From the NCBI GenBank assembly GCA_910584875.1, contig CAJUDA010000011.1, positions 1 through 64,000 of the forward strand: a stretch of DNA of 64,000 nucleotides. Reading direction: 5' to 3'. Each line of letters opens with the position of its first letter. Positions within the stretch are counted from its first letter, which is position 1. Source of the stretch: an uncultured Eubacterium sp. GTDB lineage: Bacteria > Bacillota > Clostridia > Lachnospirales > Lachnospiraceae. The notes beneath the pieces were generated by a model. That model made no database searches. It was not told where the DNA came from and saw only the letters and a list, made by a program, of their open reading frames with translations. Of this stretch, positions 8,085-17,319 are shown piece by piece. The position numbers were made by a program, and so were the translations under genes.

Positions 8085-8513
8085 CTAACTACTGCTCCAG
8101 TCCATAATTTTGTCCATAACATTTGACATTCCACTTATATCTGCCACCTTATCTTCCATAGTGTTCCCCGTTTCAGGCTTACTGACAGAAGATGACACCA
8201 TAAACGGCTGCCCTGCCATCCTGCCGCCAATCAAAATACGGAGAATCTCCCCCAATAATTCTTCTTTACACTCCTGCCTATACTGTTCCAACCGCTGTTC
8301 CACAAATTCTTTGGTATCCCATTTATCCTCTTTGGTATCGTTGTTGTTTTCTAACGCATCAAAATACATCTCCAGTGCATCCATGACAATCTGATTCTTT
8401 GCTTTGCCGCCGGTCAGTTTTTCATCCTCAAATTTTTTCAGCAGCCTTACATGCTGCTCTTTTTTAAAGGAAAACCGCACCGTAAATGCACGGAACAAAT
8501 CCCCACTCGCCAT
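8085..8513 (-). CDS. ParR-like plasmid segregation/centromere-binding protein
   Basis: A 142-residue protein. The N-terminal 60 residues (FTVRFSFKKEQHVRLLKKFE then KNQIVMDALEMYFDAL) look like the ribbon-helix-helix DNA-binding domain of ParR-type proteins. The rest is a charged helix and a Ser/Met-rich tail that could bind a ParM-like filament. No ParM gene is in the window. The start at 8513 has GGAGGG seven bases upstream. The repeat arrays at 2422-2939 are candidate binding sites. ParR identity is moderate; a generic RHH regulator is possible. Confidence 0.6.
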   Translation of the reverse strand: MASGDLFRAFTVRFSFKKEQHVRLLKKFEDEKLTGGKAKNQIVMDALEMYFDALENNNDTKEDKWDTKEFVEQRLEQYRQECKEELLGEILRILIGGRMAGQPFMVSSSVSKPETGNTMEDKVADISGMSNVMDKIMDWSSS

Positions 8514-8636
8514 TCCATCCCTCCTCGTCTAATTTTGTTGTAAAGTGTTTCATTGCAAAAAATAATAGGACAAAATCATCTGCAACCCTTTGATTTTACT
8601 GGGTTTCTTCTGACTTGCCCCTATTATAACACGGTC

Positions 8637-9099
8637 ATCGTACGGTCTGCTGTCCTTATATCACTCCCCGAAAAATATTTCTACCTTCGTTTGCAATACG
8701 CCGCTCGAGCATTGTCTGAGGTGTCTGCTGTCGTTTTTCCTGCCTTTTAGCAGTGCGTTTGCACTAAGAGCCGCCACGCAACGGTACTAACGCACCACCA
8801 AAGAAAAAACCGCATACTGCAGGCAGATGCGAAGCATCTATCCGGAGAGAAAAGGGTGAAAAAATAAATTTATTTATTTTACCACCCTTTTCTCTCCGGA
8901 TATGCACCTTTGGTGCTGCCTGCAGTAATCTGTAACCAGAGGTGGTGCGTAAGGACCGGCGGGCGGCTATACTGCAAAAGGCAGGAAAAACGACGATGCA
9001 GACAACGAGTTTTGCGATGAGCGGCGAAAAGCTTTTGCAAACAATGGTAGAAATTTATTTTTCGTCGGGAGTGATATGCCGGACAACGAACCGTACGAT
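8637..9099. repeat. 463-bp imperfect palindrome with nested side hairpins
   Basis: Outer ends ATCGTACGGT (8637-8646) and ACCGTACGAT (9090-9099) are exact inverted repeats, and matching blocks continue inward: 8658-8667/9068-9077, 8677-8685/9046-9054, an 18-bp block 8731-8748/8976-8993, 8791-8799/8941-8949, 8816-8826/8916-8926, and a 19-bp block 8840-8858/8883-8901. The centre is AT-rich. Opposite each other in the stem sit two small hairpins of different sequence, GATGCGAAGCATC (8826-8838) and GCACCTTTGGTGC (8904-8916). It fills the gap between the ParR-like gene and the broken ABC gene and encodes nothing recognisable. It could be a fold-back or MITE-like element or a structured element end. 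Confidence 0.85.
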
Positions 9100-9109
9100 A
9101 CCGCCGCTC

Positions 9110-10869
9110 TCAGTACCACTTTGCCTGTTCCTGATACAGTTTATAATAATACCCCTGTTTTTGCATCAATTCTTCATGGGTCCCCTCTTCCGCAATCTTT
9201 CCTTTCTGCAAAACGATAATCCTGCTGGCGATCCTGGCAGAGCCAAGGCGGTGTGTCACCAGAACCCCCATTTTATCCCGGATCATCTCCTGGAATTTAT
9301 GATACAGTATCCCCTCTTCGACGGGATCGATCGCTGAGGTCGGTTCGTCCAACAGGATAAAACGACTGTCGCGGTACAGTCCTCTGGCAAGCGCCACTCT
9401 CTGCCACTGTCCGCCAGAGAGATCGATCCCGTCAAAACCCCGGACAACATCGTATCATACCCTTCTTCCCATTTCTCATCCAGGGAAAACTCACTCGCGG
9501 CAAGACTTTCCTTCATCCGCTCCTCGTCGCTGTCCTGTCCTGAAATCTCCACATTGTCCCGCAGACTCATCTGATACCGGATAAACTGCTGGAACACACC
9601 CGAAACTTTTTGAAACCGGCTGTCTGCGTCTGCTGAAAACAGATTTTTCCCATCGACCAGTATCTCTCCCTGATCCGGCTTTAATATCCCGGACAGAATA
9701 CGGACCAAGGTGCTTTTCCCGGCTCCATTCTCTCCCACAATGGCGATGGTCTCCCCTTTTTGGATCGCAAAAGAAACATCTTCCAGCACATTTTTTTCGG
9801 TTCCCGGATAACGAAAAGAAATATGTCTCACTTCTACCTTTTCCTGCCATCCGATCTCTTCTGCGATACCTGTCTCCTCCGGCAGATCAAAAAATTCCAG
9901 ATATTTTTTTAAAAGTCCCACATGATCGAATAAGGCAGCCAGATAATTGCTGATGGCGTCGTTCATAAAGGTGATCATGGTAGAGATGGAAGAAAACACG
10001 GCAGCAAATGCTCCCACAGATATGGATCCGTCCAGCATGGAACACAGCAGCAGGAAAATCACACCCAGATATCCCGTCAGCGTCAGGCTCCGAAGTCCCA
10101 GTTCCATCATCCCTGTCCTTCTCTGCACTTTCCATTTCAATCCGCAAAACATATGATTGACAGAGAGAAACTTTTTTCGGAAAAAAGGATACGATCCGTA
10201 AAGGCGGTTTTCCTTGCAGGTATCCCTGCTGAATAATTCAGACTCGTAATAATCCCGTTCCCGCTTTAAGGTAATGGTCTCATCAATGATCGTCTCAAAT
10301 GCCCTGCGCCGTATAAACAGATTGAGTATGAGCGGCAAAAAAATAAACAGCACCGCCAGGACCAGGACCGGTTTCAGTCGCCACAGGTAGATCCCCAGCA
10401 CAAGAAAATAGGGAAAATAAAACAACAGGATCGTCGCCACCGAATTATATACGCCATAACACTGATCCGCCCCCTGTACCGCCTTCTCAATACATTCCAG
10501 TACCTCTGCTTCTTCAAAGGAATTTCCCGTAAGCCTGGCGGTTTTTCTATGTATCTTCTGTCTGAGTTTGCCCGTCACAGTCTTCATCGCCGGAGACCAT
10601 GTAAAATTGCAGACAGCATTCAGCAGTTCATTTCCCACCTGGAAAAATACGACGCAGACTGTGACGCCGATCAGCGTCTGATAAGCAGTCCTCCCCGACA
10701 CAACATCCGTTATGGTATCAAACAGCCACTGCCTCACCACGGTCCCCAGAGCGTAGCACACAGAGGAAGCAAGCATGGCGGCACTATCGGCGGCGATCCA
10801 TCCGGGCGCAGCCGATAGAACCAGTCTGAATATATTCCACTCAACCGCCATATACGTTTTTTTCTTCAC
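9110..10869 (-). pseudogene. ABC exporter half-transporter, frameshifted in the signature motif
   Basis: The first part is an N-terminal six-helix permease domain and an ATPase domain with Walker A GENGAGKST. The reading frame shifts by one base in the run near 9438-9442: upstream frame reads EGYDTMLSG, and the expected LSGGQWQRVALARGLYRDS, Walker B FILLDEPTSAID and C-terminus follow in the next frame to a stop at 9110. One base appears lost from a C/G run. It starts with GTG overlapping the TGA of the upstream ABC gene (AAAGGAG upstream), so the two form a heterodimer-type pair. Either a true pseudogene or a sequencing error. Confidence 0.8.
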
Positions 10870-12641
10870 TCATACCAACTCCTTTGCTCTTCATACATCT
10901 GATAAAATAGTCCCTTCTGTGCCATCAGATCCTGAAATCCTCCCTCCTCACAGACTCTCCCTCCCTCAAATACAAGAATCCGGTCGGCAAGCTTCGCAAA
11001 CCCCAGCCGGTGACTGATGAGAACCGTCAGCGTTTCCTTTGTCATCTCCTGAAATAACTGATAGATCTCACTTTCCATCACCGGATCCAACGATGCGGTG
11101 GGTTCATCCAATATCCGCACTTTCGCCGGACGCAGCAGGGCGCGGACCATGGCAAGCTTCTGCCACTGCCCTCCGGACAGATCCACACCGTCTTCCCGGA
11201 TCTTACCGAGAAGGGTATCTGCTCCTGACGGCAATGTATCGATTGTTTCCCAGAGATCAAACTGTTCCAGCAATTGTCTCATATATTCTTCCGGCAGCTC
11301 ATGACAGGGATCACTGATCTCACAATTCTCCCGGACACTCAGGGCATGACGGCAAAAATCCTGGTATACTACCGAAAAAATCCCCTTCTGTTCTGCCTTT
11401 GTATACTCTCCCAGTTCCTTATTATTGATCCGTATTTCTCCCTCATAGTTGTCATACAATCCGGTAAGAAGCTTTATGACTGTCGTTTTCCCTGCTCCGT
11501 TGGCTCCCACCAGCGCATAATTCTGTCCCCATTCCAACCGGAATGACACATCCGACAGCACCTCATGTTCCCCATTTGGATACCGGAAAGAAACATGACG
11601 GAATTCGATGTCCCGGATCGTCTCCTGATACTCTGGCAGATCCAAAACCCCCTCTTCCTCTGCAAGTTCCCAGAATTCCCTTATATCACGGCAGAACTCA
11701 TTCCCGGTAACCAGCGCATCGATATTTATGCTCAGCCCCCAGCTCATCTGCCCTGTCAGCAGAAATACCGCATTCACAAGGGAAACAAAAAGACCAACAC
11801 TCAGTCTCCCGGCAATGGTTGGCTGGATCAGGGTGATCACGATGAGCAAAGCCGCCACGGCAGATAATCCGCCGCTTATCTTTGTTTTAAATGCCCAGAA
11901 CATCTGCGTCTTTGTCTCAATGGAAAATGCTTCCTGATATATTTTTGCAAACCGGGCATTGATCTTCTCCGTATAGCCAAACAGCTTTCTCTCATTCATG
12001 CACTCTCTGCTGTTACACACATGATCCAGATAACTGCATTTTCTGTTATGTACCGAGGTATCCCTCCATGCCTGATAATTGATCTTCCCGCTCTTTACAG
12101 AAAAAACAAACAAGGGGATGCAAAACAGCAGGATCAGCAGGGCCGCCCACCAGACATAACTGGCGATCACAGCCATTACGCCTGTGATACTGATGAAAAG
12201 CTTAAACAGCTCCAGCACCGCCTTCTGTATCCCTGTCCATCTCTTTTCCGGTTCCGCCAGCACCCGGCTGATCAGATCCCAGGATTCTGACTGCTCCAGA
12301 TACTGGTACTTTAATCTGGCACATTTCTCCAGCAGAAGCGGCCGGTACTCCTGTATCAGTGTGATCTCTTCCCTTTCGATCAATAATCGGTTGATCCGCG
12401 GTACCATCCAGTCCACAGCCACTGTGGCAAAAAGCAGGGTTAACCACCCCGCCAGTCCTGCATTCCAGAAAGAAGCTGCCGACGAATCCAGCACCTGATC
12501 GATAAATCCGGAAATAATATAAATCTGCAGGACAGAACAGACACCACTCACTATGGTGAATACGAGCATCAAAATACCAGTTCCCCCGGTCATGCCAGAA
12601 GGCATATCACGGAATAATAAAAATCTGCCTTTCTCCTTCAT
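10866..12641 (-). CDS. ABC transporter, fused permease and ATP-binding domains
   Basis: A 591-residue ABC exporter half-transporter: six membrane segments in about residues 1-320, then an ATPase with Walker A GANGAGKTT, signature LSGGQWQKLAMVRALL and Walker B VRILDEPTASLD. The start at 12641 has GGAAGGGAAG upstream. A start ten codons earlier would overlap the stop of the upstream gene. It is coupled to a second, frameshifted half-transporter and follows an HTH-methyltransferase gene, suggesting a small-molecule or peptide exporter with its own control; the substrate is unknown. Confidence 0.9.
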   Translation of the reverse strand: MKEKGRFLLFRDMPSGMTGGTGILMLVFTIVSGVCSVLQIYIISGFIDQVLDSSAASFWNAGLAGWLTLLFATVAVDWMVPRINRLLIEREEITLIQEYRPLLLEKCARLKYQYLEQSESWDLISRVLAEPEKRWTGIQKAVLELFKLFISITGVMAVIASYVWWAALLILLFCIPLFVFSVKSGKINYQAWRDTSVHNRKCSYLDHVCNSRECMNERKLFGYTEKINARFAKIYQEAFSIETKTQMFWAFKTKISGGLSAVAALLIVITLIQPTIAGRLSVGLFVSLVNAVFLLTGQMSWGLSINIDALVTGNEFCRDIREFWELAEEEGVLDLPEYQETIRDIEFRHVSFRYPNGEHEVLSDVSFRLEWGQNYALVGANGAGKTTVIKLLTGLYDNYEGEIRINNKELGEYTKAEQKGIFSVVYQDFCRHALSVRENCEISDPCHELPEEYMRQLLEQFDLWETIDTLPSGADTLLGKIREDGVDLSGGQWQKLAMVRALLRPAKVRILDEPTASLDPVMESEIYQLFQEMTKETLTVLISHRLGFAKLADRILVFEGGRVCEEGGFQDLMAQKGLFYQMYEEQRSWYE

Positions 12642-12643
12642 CA

Positions 12644-13756
12644 CTATAACTTCCCTTCCTTGTATCCCCATGTTATATAGAGACCGCCTGCCTTCGAGAC
12701 AAACACATCCGGGTTCTTCAGCATCGTCCGCACTTCCTCCTGGTAATTCACAAAAGCTTCTGCTTCCAGCAGGCTGCAGCCCCGGTTCATATAAAACGCA
12801 TACCCTTTCTCAAACCGTTCCAGATGCTCCAGTACCTCCTGATAAGATCGGATCTCCCCCGGATCGTTTCCCTCACCCTTTCCATCATAGACAAAGACAC
12901 GGTCACTCAGTCTTGCCTCGATCCCCTGCAGACCCTTTTCCCGGAAATACCATGCCATCTTCGTCCCTGTCTGCCAGTTCATCTCACCCATCGCTTCCAT
13001 GCGCTCCCATATTCTTTGCCGGTCTGGAAAATCCGGCTGAAATATGCCCCTTTGATCTGCCAGAAAAACCCCCGCCTCCGCCATAGGCAGACTGATGTCA
13101 ATGGAGACCAGCATCCCTCCCGGTTTCAAAAAAGAGAGCATACGGTCAAGCGCCGTTTCCGGCTCCGGCAGATAGGTGAGGATCATCTGGGAGATCACCA
13201 GATCATAGGTTTCCTGACTCTGATAGTCCAGAATATTTCCTTTGCAAAACTGCACCGCTGGATGACCGGTACCAAAACGTTTTTCTGCCTCTTTCAGATA
13301 TACCTCACTGACGTCAAATCCGATATACCGGCTTCCCTCCGGCAGATGAGGAAAAAGCGTCTCTGCCAGGTAACCGTATCCGCAGGCGCAGTCCAGCATA
13401 TGGACCGGTCTGTCAAAATGCCAGACCTTTTTTACCAGAAATTCAAGATAATCGTCATTAAAATAAAACCGTTTCCATTGTTTCGTCCGGTCCAGCTCTT
13501 TATCCCAGTACGTTTTATCCGTAAAATCCTGACATACGATCTCCTGTTTTAGTGGTCTCATCCCAAGGATCACTTCCACATCGGTTTCAAAATAAAGGGC
13601 AAGCTCCGGCAGATAACTGATGTCCGGCATAACGACGCCATTTTCCCACTTACTGATCGTCTGGTAAGAAACATGGAGTACCTCTGCCAGCTCTCTCTGT
13701 GTCACATTTTTTGCTTTTCTTAATTCTTTGATCTGTAAATGCAATGGTTCTTTCAT
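12644..13756 (-). CDS. XRE-family HTH domain fused to a SAM-dependent methyltransferase
   Basis: A 370-residue protein. Residues about 8-65 are a Cro/C1-type helix-turn-helix (VTQRELAEVLHVSYQTISKW). Residues about 110-260 are a class I methyltransferase with the SAM-binding loop LDCACGYGYLAE and an acidic FDVSEVY strand end. The fusion suggests a regulator that also senses or modifies a small molecule. GGAG lies six bases before the ATG; a GTG one codon earlier is an alternative. Its stop abuts the start of the ABC pair, so the three genes form one operon. The methylation substrate is unknown. Confidence 0.85.
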   Translation of the reverse strand: MKEPLHLQIKELRKAKNVTQRELAEVLHVSYQTISKWENGVVMPDISYLPELALYFETDVEVILGMRPLKQEIVCQDFTDKTYWDKELDRTKQWKRFYFNDDYLEFLVKKVWHFDRPVHMLDCACGYGYLAETLFPHLPEGSRYIGFDVSEVYLKEAEKRFGTGHPAVQFCKGNILDYQSQETYDLVISQMILTYLPEPETALDRMLSFLKPGGMLVSIDISLPMAEAGVFLADQRGIFQPDFPDRQRIWERMEAMGEMNWQTGTKMAWYFREKGLQGIEARLSDRVFVYDGKGEGNDPGEIRSYQEVLEHLERFEKGYAFYMNRGCSLLEAEAFVNYQEEVRTMLKNPDVFVSKAGGLYITWGYKEGKL

Positions 13757-13845
13757 CACGGTCTCCTTTCATACATGACTTTAGCATACCACATTCATCC
13801 TATCAATAACCGATCCTGCAACCCGGGTCGCCTGCCGGGCGAAAT

Positions 13846-13888
13846 ACAAAAACGGACCGCCACGATGACAGTCCCTTTTTGTATTGCA
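13846..13888 (-). terminator. Terminator after the leucine-rich-repeat gene
   Basis: AATACAAAAA and TTTTTGTATT flank a GGGAC/GTCC-type stem around 13848-13885. Read on the minus strand it follows the end of the gene at 13934 by about 50 bases and ends in a T-run. Confidence 0.55.
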
Positions 13889-13933
13889 ATATGAAAAAAA
13901 TCCAAAATCTGCTGTTACAGCCCGTGCAATGGT

Positions 13934-16063
13934 TCATTTAACGGTAACACGGATCTGCTTTGCCACGCCGTTATTTGTTATGACAAAGACGGTACAGGTG
14001 CCCTTCTTTTTCGCTGTGATCTTCCCTTTGTTCGATACGGCTGCCACCTCCCGGTTGTCAACATAATAGCGGAATTTTTTATCATGGCTGAGCAGTTTCT
14101 TTTTTCGGTTCTCCAAAACGGCTTTCGCCTTTATCTGAAACTTTTTATTTACCTTCAATGCCACCTTCGTCTTATTTACCTTGATCCGCTTTGCATTCGT
14201 ATGCTTCTCTTTCTTCATCGCCACATGGATCGACGGTGATTTCGACTGGTAATATTTTCTGCCGCCCTTCATCGTATAGGTGGCGATATAATATTTATAG
14301 GCACGGTTTTTCTTCAGCTTCTTATGGACATATTCACGTTTGCCATTGTTCCTGACCGTTTTCAGTTTCTTGTAATTCTGCTTCCCGTCGCAGTATGACC
14401 AGTATACCTCATACCCGGCGCAGCCATTCTTTTTTCTCCATGTCAGCCGGATCCCGCGGCTTCCCTTCTGTTTCCCTGTCGCAAGCAGGAGAGACAGATC
14501 CTTTCTTTTTTCAATCTGATTTCCCGTCAGTCTGGATTCATCCGGTTTTGGTGTCTGCGTTGGTGCTGGGACCGGCGTCCCGGTCGGCGCCGGCGTGCCG
14601 GATGGCTTTGGCGTCTGGGTCGGTGTCGGTTTTGGCGTCGGCACCGCAGCCTTCCGGACCGTCACGGAAATATCAATATTGTCCACGATCAGATATTTGT
14701 CGGTATCCTCCGGTGTATAAACAGCCTGAAATGTCTTCGTTCCCGCCGCCCCCACGCTACAGGAAGGATCCTTCCATGCAAATCCATCCGGCAGGCTAAT
14801 GTCGGCAAGCGTATCTCCCTCATCCGCTGTCAGACCTTCAGGGATTTTATAAAGCGGCGTTACCTTTTGAATAAATTTAATCTTCGATCCATCCAGTTTT
14901 CCTGCATTTACTGTAACAAATGCCGTGGATTTTTTTGACAATATAATAATCTTTTTGCCATCCTCCGATAACCGGCAGTCTGTATAAACCAAACCCAAGG
15001 ACGAATACAAAACATCATCGGGATCCAGAACCCTGCGGATCAATTCGGGCAGTTCTATTTCCTCTTCCACACCATCCCAGGGACGAGAAATCGTCTGATC
15101 GTGTAATTCGATCTTAATCCCGGGATTCCGTTCCAGACCGGCAAAATCAAGGATCTTATTATAGGCAAAATTCACACTGATCCCTTCGTTCATACCGGCA
15201 AATGGCAATAAGGAAGTGATACCAAGCCCTGATAAGTCAAGATTTTTCACTTTGGGAAATCTCGTCAGGATTGATGCCAGATTCTCCGGATCTGTAAATT
15301 TATTACTGCTTGTATCCGGAGCAAAACTATACAAACCACCCAGCACACTATGAACTCTCATTCCCAGATCGAGCTGCTCAAGATCCGACAAATTTTTCAT
15401 ACCAAAAAGTTTGGTGATATCCTCATCGGTCAGACGGTTTTGCGACAGCGATAATACCCGCAGATCCCCCACATTCTGTATGAAATCGATATCCGCGATC
15501 TTACAGTTACCCAGCCACAGCTCAATCAGTGCCGGAAAGTGATCTTTATTGATATTTTCACAGGCGCCATCGGCGGACAAATCATTTTTTGTCAGACAGA
15601 ACATTTGTAGATTCGGCAGTGTAATGGCAGGTACTTTTTCAATCTGGCTGCCGTGTAACTGCAGACAGGTCATGCTCTCCCGGTGATCTAAAACCGATAA
15701 ATCCCCTTCCCTGATATCGCAATTTTTAAGCTTCAGGATCTGCAGATTCGTACAGTCACGAAGCAATGTACTAAGAATTTCTTTATACTGTCCATCCTTC
15801 TTGTCCTTATCAGACAGGAGCAGACCGATCTCAGTCACTTTTTCCAGATCCAGCTGTATCGTCTTATTTGCGTCATCCTTATCCATCGATGCATTCTTCT
15901 CCAATTTAATTCCGTCTCTCAGCTTTTCATACAGACCCTCACTCTCTATCGTAAATGTCTGCATTTTCTCTGCACGGACCGTTGTCTGCCGGTACGGCAG
16001 TACCGGACTGACAAGGATTGCAATCACAAGCAGAATGGATAAAACTGTCTTCTTTGTATTCAT
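13934..16063 (-). CDS. Secreted leucine-rich-repeat protein with Ig-like C-terminal domain
   Basis: A 709-residue exported protein. A signal peptide covers residues 1-31 (hydrophobic run, then TTVRA before a charged segment). Leucine-rich repeats run from about 100 to 350 (ILKLKNCDI, LRVLSLSQNRLT and LDLSGLGITSLLPF are typical). A Pro/Thr/Lys linker occupies about 474-507, followed by a fibronectin-III-like module and a bacterial Ig-like (Big_2) domain at about 626-709 with VSNKGKITAKKKGTCTV. No cell-wall sortase signal was seen. The cluster upstream acts on cell-wall peptides, so a surface role is plausible; the ligand is unknown. Confidence 0.8.
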   Translation of the reverse strand: MNTKKTVLSILLVIAILVSPVLPYRQTTVRAEKMQTFTIESEGLYEKLRDGIKLEKNASMDKDDANKTIQLDLEKVTEIGLLLSDKDKKDGQYKEILSTLLRDCTNLQILKLKNCDIREGDLSVLDHRESMTCLQLHGSQIEKVPAITLPNLQMFCLTKNDLSADGACENINKDHFPALIELWLGNCKIADIDFIQNVGDLRVLSLSQNRLTDEDITKLFGMKNLSDLEQLDLGMRVHSVLGGLYSFAPDTSSNKFTDPENLASILTRFPKVKNLDLSGLGITSLLPFAGMNEGISVNFAYNKILDFAGLERNPGIKIELHDQTISRPWDGVEEEIELPELIRRVLDPDDVLYSSLGLVYTDCRLSEDGKKIIILSKKSTAFVTVNAGKLDGSKIKFIQKVTPLYKIPEGLTADEGDTLADISLPDGFAWKDPSCSVGAAGTKTFQAVYTPEDTDKYLIVDNIDISVTVRKAAVPTPKPTPTQTPKPSGTPAPTGTPVPAPTQTPKPDESRLTGNQIEKRKDLSLLLATGKQKGSRGIRLTWRKKNGCAGYEVYWSYCDGKQNYKKLKTVRNNGKREYVHKKLKKNRAYKYYIATYTMKGGRKYYQSKSPSIHVAMKKEKHTNAKRIKVNKTKVALKVNKKFQIKAKAVLENRKKKLLSHDKKFRYYVDNREVAAVSNKGKITAKKKGTCTVFVITNNGVAKQIRVTVK

Positions 16064-16092
16064 ACTATCTCTCCCTTTTTATCACTATTTTC

Positions 16093-17316
16093 TCACCGCA
16101 ATCCCGACCAGATGATCGAAGCAGTCCCTTTCACCGCCTCATGGCACCAGCTGTTTTCATCCGGGAAACTGGTCTGGAACATCGCTGTGAAATCTTCTTT
16201 CTTATCTACGAGAAAAACACAGGTACCGCTTCCCTCATGAGAGATCACCTGGTCGGACACAAGCCAGGACAGATCCGTCCGGTGTGTGGAAACCGGCATC
16301 CCCGCTCCGTAAACGACGGGCATGCCATGATGTCCATAGCAGTAGTCTGTCACACCCTCTCCCACAAGGTCTGCCCACAGCCAGGACAGCGCTGTCTTCC
16401 CGAGCACCCGATTGCCCTTCCAGATTCCGTCCCGGAGGATCATCTCACCCAGCCGCACCATTTCCCGCCCGGTGGACATAAGTCCCCCGGCAGCATCGGG
16501 GATCTCCTTTTTCCAGTGGTAAGAGGATCTCGCCAGCGCGGAACATCCTTTTTGCGGATATTCCGCCAGCATTGCCAGATCCGACTGGTTGGCGATGTTA
16601 TAACGCCTGATCCACTTTTCCTCTGCATGGATACGCCAGTGGGTTTCTGTCATGCCGCAGGGAATCAGGATCGTCTCCCGGATAAATTCATCCATCCTCA
16701 TCCCCGAGGCGCGCTCAATGATCTCACCCAGTAGAGGATAACCCACCGCCGAATAAATCCAGCTCTCGCCCGGCTTTGCGTGAAGCCCGACGTCGATCGC
16801 CGCCTGGATCCATGTCTCCTTCACCCGGTTGTCATCGATCGCCCCCCACCAGTCCCGTTCATCCCCAGGAAGCACACCGGGCAGGGCACAGAGCCCGGAT
16901 GTGTGGGTCAGAAGGTGTGCGATGGTGATCTCCCGAAAATCCCCTTCTGCAAATTCCGCGATCCATTCATGCACCGGCTGACCAGGATACAGCATTCCAT
17001 CCTCCGCCAGTTTCAATATGGCAAGGGCAACAAACACTTTCGTCACGGACTGGATCTCAAAAAAAGTATCCGGCATAAATTTATCTCTCCCCTGCCACTC
17101 ACAGGCAAGATTCCCCAGCGCAGCATTGGCAAATACCTTCCCCCGCCGCCAGAGACAGTAACTGCCGGACAAAATTATTTTTTCATCGATAAGGCTCTGT
17201 ATATGCCGGTTCAGAACATCCAGGCGGACAGGATCATACCCTGCCTCCTCCGGCGTCCCTTCACATTCTCCACAGATCACCTGCGGTTCTACCTTTCTTT
17301 TATCCTGCCAGTTCAT
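16093..17316 (-). CDS. Beta-lactamase-like serine hydrolase (class C fold)
   Basis: A 407-residue cytoplasmic-looking protein of the penicillin-binding/beta-lactamase superfamily. SVTK in EIQSVTKVFVAL is the SxxK catalytic motif (residue about 94), followed by LTHTSGL and a YSAVGY Tyr motif. HEGSGT near the C-terminus fits the KTG-like site. The family includes D,D-peptidases and esterases. It starts four bases after the LD-carboxypeptidase stop, so both probably handle cell-wall peptides. No signal peptide is visible. Confidence 0.8.
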   Translation of the reverse strand: MNWQDKRKVEPQVICGECEGTPEEAGYDPVRLDVLNRHIQSLIDEKIILSGSYCLWRRGKVFANAALGNLACEWQGRDKFMPDTFFEIQSVTKVFVALAILKLAEDGMLYPGQPVHEWIAEFAEGDFREITIAHLLTHTSGLCALPGVLPGDERDWWGAIDDNRVKETWIQAAIDVGLHAKPGESWIYSAVGYPLLGEIIERASGMRMDEFIRETILIPCGMTETHWRIHAEEKWIRRYNIANQSDLAMLAEYPQKGCSALARSSYHWKKEIPDAAGGLMSTGREMVRLGEMILRDGIWKGNRVLGKTALSWLWADLVGEGVTDYCYGHHGMPVVYGAGMPVSTHRTDLSWLVSDQVISHEGSGTCVFLVDKKEDFTAMFQTSFPDENSWCHEAVKGTASIIWSGLR

Positions 17317-17319
17317 CGA

